A DNA stretch of 64,000 bases from Elysia crispata (GCA_033675545.1 JAWDGP010005718.1:1229501-1293500), one strand, 5' to 3'. Positions 1 to 13,480 are shown, counted from the first letter of the stretch. Program-made: numbers and translations. Notes: a model not told the origin generated them from the sequence alone.

Positions 1-189
<189 letters not shown>

Positions 190-587
190 CTAATGCTGCT
201 GCTGCAACTTCTTCTGCTAATACAACTACCACTTCAACTATTAATACTACTCCAATACAGTGATCACTTTTCCATCCATATTTAAGCAAGTGGTGTCAAA
301 CTTTGCCCCTCGAACTTTAGCGCATTTCGGCTAACCACTAGATACACATATTCTTACCACCATCAACCACATCTCTCTGTCTTTATCACCTACCCCTTCT
401 TTGGAACAATTAGAAAGCTAATTTCAGTCGCAAAGACGAGAGTTTACTTGCTATTTTTATACAATGGTTCCAATAATAATTAACTCAACTATTATATAAT
501 TATTATTATTTATATATTTTTTTTCTCCAAAAGACGTGAACCCCCGGGGTAGGAGACGGTGATCCCAGTTCGGGGTATCTTGCTGAA

Positions 588-770
588 ATGAGCGTGGCTA
601 CAGGGAAGGCATCGTCCTCTACACAGCAGCGCAGATCGTCTCTGATAGAGCCTGCGGCCTCCGTGACCAGGACGGCCATGATACTGACCTCAGCACAACA
701 TGCTCGGGATGGTCAGTCCCATCTCGGGACAGGGAGTCTAGAGAATACCTACCAGCTAAAACCGCAGAGA
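588..770 (+). CDS. Probable first coding exon of the Tctex1-type light chain
   Basis: The reading frame gives 61 residues: a Ser/Thr/Arg-rich N-terminal tail (RRSSLIEP) ending in SLENTYQLKPQR. In the DYNLT5-type subfamily an ENTYQ-x-x-P segment followed by R/K-F-P immediately precedes the Tctex1 domain (from memory). The exon end is set at AGA|GTCCCA, so the next exon can supply FP; this donor is weak and the end is uncertain. Confidence 0.55.
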
Positions 771-3700
771 GTCCCAAAGAGCTGCCTCCTCCAAAAGGCA
801 AAACATAGTTTTGATTGTACACACATAAAAAAACCTCAAACCCACACATTTCTCCTCCATAAAAGCTATGTTGAGGGTTGATTTTTTTTTGTATAAATAT
901 TTTAAATTTATGGATTTTACAATATTTTTTTTTCGTTTCAGTTTCCTACATACACGTTCAGTTGAGAATGAAACATGTTGACAATTATTTGTGTATATCT
1001 TATGTTGGCATAATTATTTTTCTTTAACTGACCTGTATAATGCGTAGTCTAGGACTGAAGATCTTGGAAAGAGATTCCAACATTTTTATAAATGTTCTTT
1101 CTTTAACTGACCTGTATAAGGCGTAGTCTAAGACTGAAGATCTTGGAAAGAGATTCCAACATTTTTATAAATGTTCTTTCTGCAACTGACCTGTATAAGG
1201 CGTAGTCTAAGACTGAATTGGAAAGAGATTTCAACATTTTTATAAATGTTCTTTCTGCAACTGTAGAATCAAGTCCTTGTCGTGCGATGGATTAGCAGGA
1301 ATCAAAGTAAAATTGTCTTAACATGTGACTTTAATCAGTTGTAAACCACGCAATGCTCATGAGAATAATAGTACATTTTCACTTAAATTATTACATAAAT
1401 GGGAAGTAATATGGATGAGATTTAAATTAATCTTTTCTCTTATTGTTGGCGTTTTTTGAATCACGATGCATCTATTCTTATATTTAATCGTTTTTTGTTT
1501 GAAAATTCTTCTTAATCCAGATTTTTATTTCGCGCAGATTGTTCAAGATGTCCTCACCGAACACCTCAGTGACCGGGTATACGAGGAATCTCTCGGGACA
1601 CTGACCAAAACCCTAGCTGAACAGGTATAGACATGCGCTGACCAACAGACAGTGGACACATGCATATAATAACTCCTCCACTCAGCCCTTCCCCCATCCT
1701 GGCTAAAATAATAAATTACAAAGGAATAAAAACGCTTTTGCCATAATTTTAGAGTATCCAACCGATCATTCTTTATGCCACATGTTTAACCACTATGTCA
1801 CTTGATAAAGTGGCAGTTCCGACTTTACAAAGCCGCAGAAGTTTACATGTTAGGCTTCGTAATATGAGAGGGTCAGGAAATATGACTCAAGATCAAACCT
1901 CTGAGCAATAAATGGTTAGTTACTCTACTGGGAAGCCATAGATTTTCTTCTATCCTCTCTTTCGGTCTTTTCTTTTTATTGAATGTTAATACTGGGCAAA
2001 ATTCTTTTCATCGAATCTAGTACAAGAGAATTTTTTTTATTAAAAAAAAAAGAGTTTAAGAATACCTCAACGATCCAACCAAGAGTGTGCATGAGCATGT
2101 GAGGGCTTTATGATGTTCGCAGCCAGATCAGCTAGCATTCATACTGCAGACTTTCAATATTCAGTAGTGTAAGAACAACCTTTGCTTGTTTGATAATGTA
2201 ATGCGAAAAGATATTATTTTGTTTTGCATAAAAATAAAGGGGATCAAGTGCAGTAGTTGATACCTCTTATATAAAGTCATTCAGTGCAAGCATTTGGCAA
2301 CTTCGAATTCTTCTTCTTACGCTACAAGCAAGCAAAATGTATACAAGATCTTTCAACACTTGATCAACCCCCCCCCCCCCCTCCTTTTCCCTTGCCCCGA
2401 AAAAAAAACCCAACCCGTACCATTTATTTTCTTTCATGTTAATAAATTCTAGGCGTATCGGAAAACCTCTTGCTGCGGCTTCCACATCGTCTTTCGACGA
2501 AGAACAACACCAAACCGCCCGGTCTTCACAATTCCGATTGCAATTATTGTAAACACAATACATTATTCTTGGCCTCTCCAAACATTGATCTGCCCTGCCC
2601 CAACAGCTAGGACCAACTGGGGTATTCACTCTAATACCTGTAGATCTCACAACAAAGGTCCTGTGCTCTGCTCCCCTGGTCGTATCAAAAGGCTATGTTT
2701 TCAGAGGCACTGATAAAACTGCCCACCGGCATTCACACAGATGTCTTCGTTAAGTCCTTGACTATTGACGTCACCAAACAGCTCAATAGAGTTATCGATC
2801 CTGCTGAGATCATTGGAGGGGTTAAAACCAACAGATTAAGCCATTAGGTCTGGAGGTGTGCATGACGGGCACAAAGATATTACTGATAAGAATGATAATA
2901 ATCTATGACAGAGTAACGCTTTCGTCACCCATGGCTCAACACTCTTTGCTGAAGATCACTCAACCATTGATGTGTAGAAAAAAAAAAAGGGGGGGGGGAG
3001 GGGGTTGGGGAAGACATAGTGGTGGGGAGAAAACAGTGTGAAGACAATTGCTTGTCACTCAGTCCATGTAGGAGAATCATCCAATCTTGAAATGTCACTT
3101 AAGTGTTTATCTGCAATGAAATAAAACGAAAGCTCCTCCATTTTCAAACCTATATGATTATTTTAGCTTTCAAGTTGGTATTTGATGTGTTAAACACTTT
3201 TTATAAGGTTGAAAGATCGTCAGTATACTCAGCTCAATTCCGAACACCTCATACACAAGTCAACCGTTAACTCTGGCTACCTGTCTGTTTATCTATCTCT
3301 GCCTCTGCCTCTCTCTCACTATGTCTCTTTCTCTCTAAATCTCCCCCCCCCCCCTCAAATATTTCCATTAAAAAAAATAAATAAATAAAAATATCCGTTT
3401 ATCCTTAGCGTAACATACTTATGTGCTGATAAAGCTATCTTACTATCTATCTATCTATTTATCCGTCTATTTATCTGTCTGCATCTGTTTAAGGAGAGGT
3501 ATCTATTTATGTCGTACGGATAAACGGATAGATTTTTGCTTGAGTGTGGGTGTGTGCGTATATATTAGTGTTTTACAAAATGCGTTCCTACCTGGTGTCT
3601 TGTAATGTGATTCTATAAATTAATGCACAATACCGATTGTTCTCTCATAAATGTTTCGCCCAATTGCTCTTCATATTTTCACAGAATTGTTCTTTAACAA

Positions 3701-4074
3701 GTACATTTCTATTTATTTTTTTCGTCCCATTTTTTTCCATGGGCAGAGTGTCAGCACTGCATAATTGTTTCAAAATTAATGTTTGACTACGCTATGTTAG
3801 AAACCAAATTACCAAACAAAACCGACAGTCGCCTCGAGTTCTTGACCACCACCTGCCCCCTTGCTGTCCACAGATGAAGCAACGAGCGAAAGGGCTGGCT
3901 GTCCAGCGGTACAAGTACGTGGCAGTAGTCGTCCTCGGCCCAGTGACTCGAACCTCAGCCTCTCTGGCAAGCCGTTGTGTGTGGAACCCAGCCTTCGACA
4001 CGTTCGGGGAGTTCACCTTCAGAAACAATTCCATCACAGCTACCGGTGTTATTTATGGTCTCTATGTGGAGTGA
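588..4074 (+). CDS. Tctex1-type dynein light chain, DYNLT5/TCTEX1D1-like (4 exons)
   Basis: Spliced gene; proposed coding exons 588-770, 942-960, 1521-1624 and 3874-4074, total 507 nt, 168 residues plus stop. The last exon (acceptor TGTCCACAG) encodes the Tctex1 core: RYKYVAVVVLGP, then SRCVWNP, DTFGEFTFRN and the terminal GLYVE, the pattern that ends Tctex1 family proteins. Exon 3 (VQDVLTEHL, YEE, TKTLAEQ; donor CAG|GTATAG) supplies the two N-terminal helices and joins exon 4 in phase 0. Exon 1 carries LENTYQLKP, the segment just before the domain in the DYNLT5-type subfamily. Tctex1 proteins are dimeric light chains binding dynein intermediate chain; this subfamily is linked to cilia (family knowledge). 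Exons 3 and 4 are firm. The 19-nt exon 2 is inferred from a good acceptor and from FPTYTF fitting the family spacing; the exon 1 donor (AGA|GTCCCA) is poor. The start at 588 is the first Met after an in-frame stop at 537. Confidence 0.8.
942..960 (+). CDS. Candidate 19-nt microexon of the Tctex1-type light chain
   Basis: A strong pyrimidine tract and TTTCAG acceptor end at 941. The next 19 nt encode FPTYTF plus one base, followed by GTTGAG. The phases fit both neighbours (0 in, 1 out), and the peptide falls where the subfamily has R/K-F-P-x-x-T-V. This is inference; a transcript read is needed to confirm it. Confidence 0.4.
1018..1264. repeat. 79-bp tandem repeat, about 3 copies
   Basis: The unit contains ACTGACCTGTATAAGGCGTA and ends in CATTTTTATAAATGTTCTTTCT. 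The copies start 79 bp apart; the last carries a 4-bp internal deletion. The array sits in an intron of the Tctex1-type gene, between the microexon and exon 3. Confidence 0.95.
1521..1624 (+). CDS. Internal exon of the Tctex1-type light chain (N-terminal helices)
   Basis: The exon reads QIVQDVLTEHL and TLTKTLAEQ, matching the helix pair that precedes the RYK strand in Tctex1 proteins. The donor is CAG|GTATAG at 1625. Two acceptors are possible: AATCCAG ending at 1520 (phase-compatible with the 19-nt exon upstream) or CGCGCAG ending at 1537 (phase 0). The first is preferred only because it joins the small exon in frame; the second would make the exon 87 nt. Confidence 0.7.
1625..3873 (+). other. 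Intron 3 of the Tctex1-type gene
   Basis: A 2249-bp intron bounded by GTATAG and CCACAG. It contains a C-run near 2370, a G-run near 2990 and a TCTA/TCTG-rich stretch near 3430-3480. A 50-codon open stretch at 2696-2848 looks coding-like but matches no family I know. No other feature is visible. Confidence 0.7.
3874..4074 (+). CDS. Terminal exon of the Tctex1-type light chain (domain core)
   Basis: This exon follows a pyrimidine-rich acceptor ending at 3873 and runs 66 codons to TGA at 4072-4074. It holds the beta-strand core of the Tctex1 domain, including the conserved R-C-x-W-N-P and the C-terminal Tyr-x-Glu. The methionine that opens it is an internal residue, because the upstream exon ends in phase 0 (TKTLAEQ) and reads straight into MKQRAKG. 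Confidence 0.88.
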   Translation: MKQRAKGLAVQRYKYVAVVVLGPVTRTSASLASRCVWNPAFDTFGEFTFRNNSITATGVIYGLYVE

Positions 4075-4427
4075 TCACTACTCGTTGTGGTATTCTATAT
4101 ATAAAATTCCGAGTTAAAGATCACTCTTTGATCTATGTTTCATTATTGATTGATACTCTCTGTGATTGTCAGAGGCTTATAGAGGAACTATAATTCTTTG
4201 TATCCTATACATAATTAATATGCCTTGTAAAGTTTAATTTTTTATAGGTTTACGCGTCCTTAAATAGTGAAGAAAAAATGTTTATGTTTTTGAGTAATAT
4301 ATTAGCTTACACAGTTTATTGTTCGTAAAAATGTTCATGTCGATAGCTTTGGCTTTCGATATAATGTGTCAGAGAGAATTGATAAAAAGCCAAACAAGTG
4401 TGTAATGAGGGCTGAACACAATGTCAC

Positions 4428-4433
4428 AATAAA
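4428..4433 (+). terminator. Poly(A) signal AATAAA of the Tctex1-type gene
   Basis: AATAAA lies about 355 bp after the stop codon in an AT-rich 3' flank, before the 45-bp minisatellite, with A-rich DNA just downstream. It is the first canonical signal I see after the gene. Confidence 0.5.
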
Positions 4434-4596
4434 ACTTTGAAACAAAAAAGGAGAAAAAATATACTTGATTACAGAAAAAGGGAAACATTATAGATTGTGG
4501 TTCGAAGTTAAATCAGACAGCACAGAGGTGATCGAACATAATTATTCAGACACATCGGTGTAAAGTTCTCAGCGCCAACCCTTAACCGTTCTACAT

Positions 4597-5072
4597 GGAC
4601 AAACTTCACAGTACTGCATGGACAAACTTCACAGTGCTACATGGTCTCTTTATAGTCCTCTGTTGGACAAACTTCACAGTACTGCATGGTCTCTTTATAG
4701 TCCTCTGTTGGACAAACTTCACAGTACTGCATGGTCTCTTTATAGTCCTCTGTTGGACAAACTTCACAGTACTGCATGGTCTCTTTATATTCCTCTGTTG
4801 GACAAACTTCACAGTACTGCATGGTCTTGTTATAGTCCTCTGTTGGACAAACTTCACAGTACTGAATGGTCTTGTTATAGTCCTCTGTTGGACAAACTTC
4901 ACAGTACTGCATGGTCTTGTTATAGTCCTCTGTTGGACAAACTTCACAGTACTGAATGGTCTCTTTATAGTCCTCTGTTGGACAAACTTCACAGTACTGC
5001 ATGGTCTCTTTATAGTCCTCTGTTGGACAAACTTCACAATACTGCATGGTCTCTCTATAGTCCTCCGTCGGA
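4597..5072. repeat. 45-bp minisatellite, about 10.5 copies
   Basis: Units begin with GACAAACTTCACAGTACTGC at 4621, 4666, 4711, 4756, 4801, 4846, 4891, 4936, 4981 and 5026; a partial unit precedes the array at 4599. Copies differ by a few substitutions (for example CTCTTTA versus CTTGTTA). Because 45 is divisible by three, several frames on both strands stay open across the array; these are not taken as genes. Confidence 0.97.
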
Positions 5073-5819
5073 CAGGGCGCGGATTACTGGCCTGCAGTCC
5101 AGTTGACTACTAGCTAATCTGATTGACATTTAAATTATATTTTGTTGTGATTGGAAACTGAAACATGATGTCTTCGCCTGGTGAAGAAATTCAAGATTAT
5201 TTCCCCCTATGTGGTGTGCAGTTTACGTAAAACTCGGAGACGATGAAAGAGTCGGGCATCTTGAACTCCAGAACTCAAATAAAGGGCTTCTTGTGATTAT
5301 GGCTTCTCATAACACACAGACACAAAATAAATCGGAATGGAAATTCCTGTCTAAAAACAATTTTGAAACAAATCAAATTAACGTTCTGAGACTCGTTAAA
5401 ATCAAATATTGCTTGAATCTTTTTGCATTTTGAGTAAAACTTAATCAGATCTAGCATATAGTTATTGGTCTCTGAGATAAAGTCAACAGTAAAAAAAGAA
5501 CAAAAAAAAAAAAAAAAAAAAATCGGCGCCAAACAAAGCGGCGCAATGAACTGGAAGAGGGTTTTTATTCCTCTAAAAGTGGTAACATTGATCGCTCATT
5601 TCAATTGTTAAGGTTAAAAAGATTTACAATGCATTCCTTTGATATACGGCACCCACACGTTTTGTATATTTCTGTAGAATATTCCACGGGAAACAAGGCG
5701 GCCATTAGCACGTATGCATTGTTTTGTATTTATGATGAAACTCTTAACTCTATGTTCGTATGAAGGCTAACGAAACATTATTTCTTTAATGGTCACATTT
5801 ATGGTTAAAGATATTATTG

Positions 5820-5961
<142 letters not shown>

Positions 5962-6663
5962 TATTGCTTTATTCCCTCCCCCCCCCCTCTCCCCCATACG
6001 AAAGCATGAAAACTCGTGTGAGGAAAAAACTTTTTTGTTACAAAAATAAATAATTTATATTGATCCCATTTGTGTCCACTTTTTTATTCGCTTTTTTTTT
6101 TTAACTTGCTACAACTTTGCTGTATAGTTATCAATGAAGTATGTCCGGTCCGGCCCAGGCATTTAACCTTCACCGCATGAAATGTTTCCACATCGCTCTC
6201 AGGATACTAGTTCTTTGATTAGTGAACAGATGTTATAACCACAAGCTCAAAAAAAAAACAGCCTGTGATTTTGTTTCATTCACTGTCTACTAAAAAGAAA
6301 AGCTGGAGTATGAGAAATGACTGAAAGCACTTTGATGGTTTTAGATCAAGTCATGATGCACATTGCTTTTCTTCATTTTAATTTTAACTGCTGAATTGAA
6401 TCAGTACATGTTTATGAATTTGCTTTCAATAAACAACGATGATATTAATTTATCGTTTGTTTATCCTAAATTATGCTTGTTAATAGACAGGAAAAGTGAG
6501 AGCTGAAGCACTAGTTTAAGAGCTATTGGGACTGTTGAATTCCTTGCAAGGACTTGATTTATAAAAGTAGGTTTTTGTTTTCCAAAGTTATGTACAGAAA
6601 TATTAATGATATTATGGTCGTTTCTATTTTTTTAAGGATATATCAGAAATTGTCATGGCATAA

Positions 6664-6824
<161 letters not shown>

Positions 6825-9800
6825 TATATCAAAGCGGACTTGGGATGCTTTGACCGCGAACTCCTCCGTTATTACCCACCCCACACCTTTGAAACTTTGC
6901 AGGCGTCTACAGCATTTATTTGGCTATGTCCTAAATCATAAAAAATCAACGCAAACTGATACCCCCAAAATGCTTTGTTTCACCAACATAAGCCACCTTA
7001 CAATCACCGGTTTTGCGCGCCATTTTTTCATTCTTTAACAACGGAAGTCTTTCTCAATCGACTTGAGGTGTAGATCTAGGTTTAAACAACGTCGTTGCTA
7101 AGAATTCTCGCAAGGCAGCGCACTTTTATTCACTCAACTCAAACATTGAGAGCTTTCTAATAAGCGTGTAAAAAGACCTAAAAAAAAAACATAAGAGAAT
7201 ATTAAGTCGATTTCCTTTATTTCAAAAAGAAGTAAGATCAAGATCTAAAACTTTGTGTCAAGAATTAGAATTATTGAGATATCTAGATTCTAGGTAAAGA
7301 TGGATAGGTGGCGGCGTATATGTGGATCATGTAAGTAAAATGAGAGACATCAAGACCATTTAAAAGCCTTTTTAATACACACACATCCCAGCCTCGGCAA
7401 ATTGACACCAGGGTATCGTTTGTACAACGGGATTGCATCTTGTAACGTATAAATGCTAGTTCTGTATTTTCCTAATCTATGCAAGATTTTACAATGCTAT
7501 GAATTCCCTTTTAAAAAAAGTGTCGAAAAGTCTTGCGGGACTTCATAGTTACTCATTTATTTTAACATACCGCACATGAATGAATGATCTTTAAATTTAA
7601 ATGTTCTCATTATATATACTTTTTTTTCAAACCTTTCCTTCTCCATATCAGTATGCATTGATTTATGTTATTGCTTTAACTCGTCTGTGATATCAAATTC
7701 TGAATAAAGTTTTTGCATCAAACTGAAGTTGATTGAACTGAACTGAGCTAATAGCTGGAAAGAAAGCTAGCAATGTTCTTATATTAATGTGGACCACTCC
7801 AACTCCTCGCTCTTCTCTTGGCTTGGTACAATCACGCACTACAGGCCAGCGCTCACGAACATTAATTTTGATAGAATTAGAAATGGCTATAAAACGAAAA
7901 ATGACATAAATTATCATCTATTATAAATTCATTTCCCTATGGTACAACAACGACTTGTTTTAGTTATAAATTACTTCAAAATTTTGTTTTATGTAGCTGA
8001 CAAGCATATGTTACAGGCAAAATGTGTACCGTTTTGAGAGAAAAGAGTTATTTCTGACACCACAATTGAAAAAACTGCACACAAAAAAATATCGAAAAAA
8101 AAAACAAAAAAACCAGAACGCTCGCATTTTTCTTCAAAATTCGAAAGTGAATAGTAAAAGAGAGCTTATAATTATAGTCTAAGCACAATATGAGTAGATA
8201 TCATACCTTTTCTGTATATCCACCTGGGTCCGTTAGGTAGAATGAAACGAAGAAGATAACATTCCAAACTGACCAACAGACGACAAAAACTCTCAAAGAA
8301 TTTCCCTTGCGAACATCAAGGCGCTCGGCTTAACCCTTAGGCCACCGATGATCTTTTTATTCAAGGAAAAACAAACCGGTTGAGTGTGTCAGGTTTGAAA
8401 CAGTTTTGGAGGATAAGCAACAGGACAGAATCGCTTTGGTCCATTCTTTATGAAAATACTTTGGACAACCCGCGCTTTTTAAATTTGATTTATTTCTTTA
8501 TTTTATTTATTCTTTTATCTATTTATTTGTTTTAGTTTAGATTTTTGGTGTTTTTCTTTAATTTTTTTCCTTTCTTTCTTTCTTTCTTTTTTTTGGGGGG
8601 TGGGGGAGGGGGCGGTGGAGCCAATCACTCTTAATTACCCACACAGTGACTATTTCTTTGGCGGTGTAGTAGTACAATTCTTTCTTTTTTTTTACTTTTA
8701 AAACGTTTTGAAAAATATATTATTTAAGTTTTAAGGAAATAAATTGTTAGTTCCTTCAACAATAACTTCATTCAGTATAATAACCATGCTTAATAGTAAA
8801 TTTAAAGGTGGGAAGAAAAAAAAAAGCTATTACCGTTGAAGTCCGGTTTACCTTTTGAAAGGTTATCAGTCTAATTATAGTGAACTAAAACTTGAAAATT
8901 TTGGACATTCAATTTCTTGTTAATCATTTTCTCTAGTTGTATTGAATGATAGAAATATTTGATAACTTTGATGAAGAAAGACCCCTTTATTGCTCTGATA
9001 TGTTTTGTAACTAAAGAAAAAAAATTCTCTTTTCAGTTAATATTTATATTGATGTTCTTGACCACACAATTTTGTATGCGATTAGAGAATTAAAGGAGAT
9101 TTAAGGTCTAAAACGGATTCTATTGCTACGATTACAGAATGGTAGCGAAGAGTTTGATTTGATTTTTTTCCCAGTTATTTGAAATACAGACCTAAAACTG
9201 GCTGAACCGTGAACCGAATTAAAAATTCTTAATTTTCTTTCTCAGCTTTTTTTTAAAATCGATTTGAAAGATGCTTTCATCTTATCACATGGATACAGTG
9301 CATCAATTGAGATATTTGTTTTATATTCTTTCTCATCGTTCTGAGGGTGTACGCCACTAACGCGCCAGCCTACTTTACTTCTTTTCCTGAATGGCAAGTT
9401 CTCTTAACATCCATGTCTCTCAATTTCTTTCAAATTTCTCCATGCTATGCGTGATAATTATTTAATTCAATTTGCCCCAGATCCTTCAGATACTTATTGC
9501 TACAATCTTCTTTGTTTAGACTAGTCAGTGTATTTACAATTGATTGATCTTATTATCATATTATTTTTTTTTGTCAATCTTTTAATTTAAAAAAATCAAA
9601 CATTTTGAAAAGTTTAAAAAAGTTATAAGATTTGGATGAGTTTAACAGAGGATAAAAGTGAAATAAAAATTAAAGAGAAGCATTCAATTTACAAAGCTTT
9701 CGGTTTATTTTTGTCTTCATTTTTTTTTCACATTTACAAAGTTTTGTATGACGGAAATCATGTTACAATGAAGAAGGAGAGAAAAAAAACTTTTTGAATA

Positions 9801-10384
9801 CTTATTTTCGAGAAATCAATCACGAAGTTTGTTCGAATACACGTTGATCATGTAAATGAAGTAAAGTCATTGACATAATTACTTAAAAAATTCCAAAAAG
9901 GCTAAATCTAATACAGCTTTAATGTGACTAATTTTTTATTCTTCACCAAGCCCAACATAAGTTACACCGCATCTTCAAGGCTTTGTTTTGTCACCATCTG
10001 TAACCTAAGTATGAGGTCAACTCTTTAATTTGAAGGACCTCGTCTAATACCCCCATGGTCGTCAATATAAATTCTAATCACCATCATCATTTTCATCATC
10101 TTCGTCATTATCATCATCATCATCCTTATCATCATAATCATCTTCACCAACAAGGAAATCTAAGCAAATTCCAAACACAAGGAAATACTGTAACGATCAT
10201 CATCTTTCATACAAATCAAATGTGTTTGAACAAAAAAAAAAAAAAAGAGAACATGTTTATTGCTTCAATGTAATGCTTTATTGAAATTATTTACGTCTCA
10301 TCAACTTTGCATCAAGTGACATGCACATACCATGTTTAAGTATTAATGTCAAATTTTTAGCATAAAATACAGTTTAATACAGTT

Positions 10385-10532
<148 letters not shown>

Positions 10533-12630
10533 CTCTCTTCCATCTATCTTTCATCTTTCTATCGATGCCAAAACAACTAGATTTTATTTTTGTATTATTT
10601 CTCTATTTATCTATGCCAAAACAAAATTGTGCAACACAGCTAGAAAATCTCCTATGTATTTATCCATTTGTGTGTACTAAAGTTTGAGATCACCATTTAT
10701 GCCGTTTGATCTTGTAAAAAAAGTTTCATTCAACATCATGGTAATGAGCCAAACATGACTCTACCTGATATACAATCGTGGCGTTAAAACCCCCCTTCCC
10801 CTAAACATGAGTGATCTATGCGAATAAAATAATAGTAAAAAATATACTTTACAGGAATTATTTCTAAATCATTATTTTACAACCTGCAATACAAACCAAA
10901 CCTTTAATGCAAAATATAACATAACGTAAACAAAAAAGGTAAATACGAACTTTTCTTTACATTAATATGGCAAAAATATATAGGCATATTCGCTGCCACA
11001 TAGAGCAAATATCTTTTTTTTTTTTTTTTTAATCATAAAATTTTACAACCTGTAATAAAAATCAAACGTTGAAAGCATAATATATCGTTTCGAAAAAAAT
11101 GTTAAAAAAGGCAAGTGAATTTGTTATTCTCTATGCATCAATAGGGCAAAAATAAATAGGCAAATTTGCTGCCATATAGTGTACATTACTATTTTTTCTG
11201 GTACAGACACTACAGATACAAATAAAAACAAAATAAGTTTTCAGTGTCTAGATCCAAAAATTAAATTTTAAGGGGTATAATCAAATTTAGTAAGCAAAAA
11301 GATATTTTGAACTATTGGAAATAGAAACATGCTATACATATTGATGCAATGAAAATACCCGGTATTTAGCTTTGACTAGAGACATAATGACTGTCATAAT
11401 CATTACTATGTTGAGTGTTGCCTCAGAAATCATGTCCGTCGAAGCTGCCGGCATGGCCCTGAAACAAGCCGTAGTAAATAGGTTAAAAAGCAATAGAGCG
11501 GGCTGATAAGGAAATAAATACATTTCATAGCTTAAAGCGAAGTGTCATGGCTTTTTGTACCTTCTGCAGACCCACATCTTAGAACTGAAAATGGACACCT
11601 CATGAAGAACTTCAAAAATTGCCTGATGAACGACACTTCAGTACTCTCAGAAAACACAACTCTTTCAAGAAATATCTAACGCCTTTCAACAATGATTCAG
11701 TAAGGTTTGGGTAGGTAAAAACATCTTGCTAAATATGAAAAACCTAAATCTATTGATAGATTTTTTGGAATGTTCATTATTTATTCCCGTATCGTTCGGC
11801 TCTTTTTGTTGCAATTCATGACTTTCTAGCAAGCGTTCGAAAGTGTCTTTAAATAGATTAGGAAAGTTCAGCACATACTGATTTCTCGTATTAGTAAAAA
11901 GACAGTGTAATGGTTTACAGGAGAAGACAGCAGCCCCTATAATGGAACATTTTTTTTACAGGAGCTAAACTAAATCAGTGTCACTACTTCAAATTTTAGG
12001 AACTTTTACTGGAGCAACGAACAGCTTTAAAATATAAAGCAAGGTGCAGACACAAAGATTTAGAAAAAAAATGGAAACATTGATGAATTCATCTCCATGC
12101 ACACCAAAGCAGCTCTTCAATAATATAATTCTTGAACCTTTTCTGGGGTACATGGGTCGAATGTGGACAAACTCAAAATAATACACAAGCTAGAGCAAAG
12201 GAAGTTTGTTTGTCTGTGTGATTGTGTATGTGTATGAGAATGTTCTTAGACTACCATGGACAACAAAGCAATCAAGTGGAATTTTTCAGAGATGCTCAAG
12301 TGATCAATCACAACAGCTGGAAACATCAAGCGACTTTTCTTTTTTCAGTCATTTAATAAGAAGAGAGAAGCTAGAATATCTTATAGAATGTTTATCTTTG
12401 AACTGCGGATTGTTCGTAATCTAAAATCTAATCGAAATTTTAAAAATTATTATTGTTGTTATTGTTGTCTTCGTCGTCGTCATCACCATCATCATCGTCA
12501 TCATCACCATTATTAGTATTAGTAATTAAAATCGGTAACTGGACCCCATTAACAGTTTACGGAAGATTGGGATATATCTTGACATGAGAATAAAAGATAA
12601 ATTTTCCAATGCCAAATTAGCCTGGATTCA

Positions 12631-12636
12631 TTTATT
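12631..12636 (-). terminator. Candidate poly(A) signal of the kinase gene
   Basis: The minus strand reads AATAAA about 455 bp past the kinase stop codon. It is the nearest canonical signal I see downstream, in AT-rich DNA without another gene. Confidence 0.3.
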
Positions 12637-13088
12637 TCCAAATGAATTTTGAATTATGTTTTGCCGAACAAATCGCAACCTAGAAACTTTGTGGTTTAGA
12701 TCGAGATGTATATGGAATAAGATGCTGAAATAATTTAGCTAGAAAATAAAACCCAGACCATAAAAAGTATTCTCACATATGCAATATAATTTAAAATTCA
12801 AAAGATAAAGATATAATTATAGTTCATCAAAATCGGAAAATTTATGGCTGTTAAATAATTGAGACCATGGTGACTAAGCATCGAAGCTAATAATATATAT
12901 GTAATATCAGATCATCATTACTTATATTTTTTCCCTCCCGTTCTTGTTACTTGTAGTATTATCACCATCATTTAAGTTTCAACTCCCTTGCTGTAACACA
13001 AGTTAGAAAATTTATGAAAAATTACCTATACATTAATGTAATATGGAAACAGGAAAAGTAAGCTGCTATAAGAAAATAACATACCACG

Positions 13089-13209
13089 TTAGAGGCCTGC
13101 ATCGACAATTTTTTGAAAGAGAACTTGTTTTGATTTCATGAAATATGCCACTTGAATCATTGTCCATCGTTCTGAGCAGCGAGGAGCCAGCATCAGCGAC
13201 ATAATTGTC
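13089..13209 (-). CDS. Kinase terminal coding exon (subdomain XI and stop)
   Basis: Read after TTTTAG, the frame continues IMSLMLAPRCSERWTMIQVA, the classic end of a protein kinase domain with its conserved Arg, then ends at TAA (13089-13091). It had to be built from splice phase because it is too short to stand out as an open frame. Confidence 0.78.
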
Positions 13210-13394
13210 CTAAAAGGTGAGAATGGGGAGAACAGATGTTAAAACAATCTTATACAACACTGTTGAATGCATTTGTGTTCATTCTATCCTTATTTCGATA
13301 TTTATATTGCTTTCACTGCTTGTCTCTTATGATAATACAAAGGATGTTTATTCTCTCTTCAATCTTAAAATATGTTTTTGGGAGTTTTTATACC

Positions 13395-13480
<86 letters not shown>

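Noticed and set aside
2267-2650. 127-codon minus-strand frame with Cys-rich segment
   Set aside because: It runs across C/A homopolymers, lies in a plus-strand gene's intron and has no recognisable domain or splice support.
4595-5113. A 172-codon frame of repeated LHGLFIVLCWTNFTV-type units
   Set aside because: Created by the 45-bp minisatellite, whose period is divisible by three; several other frames on both strands are equally open.
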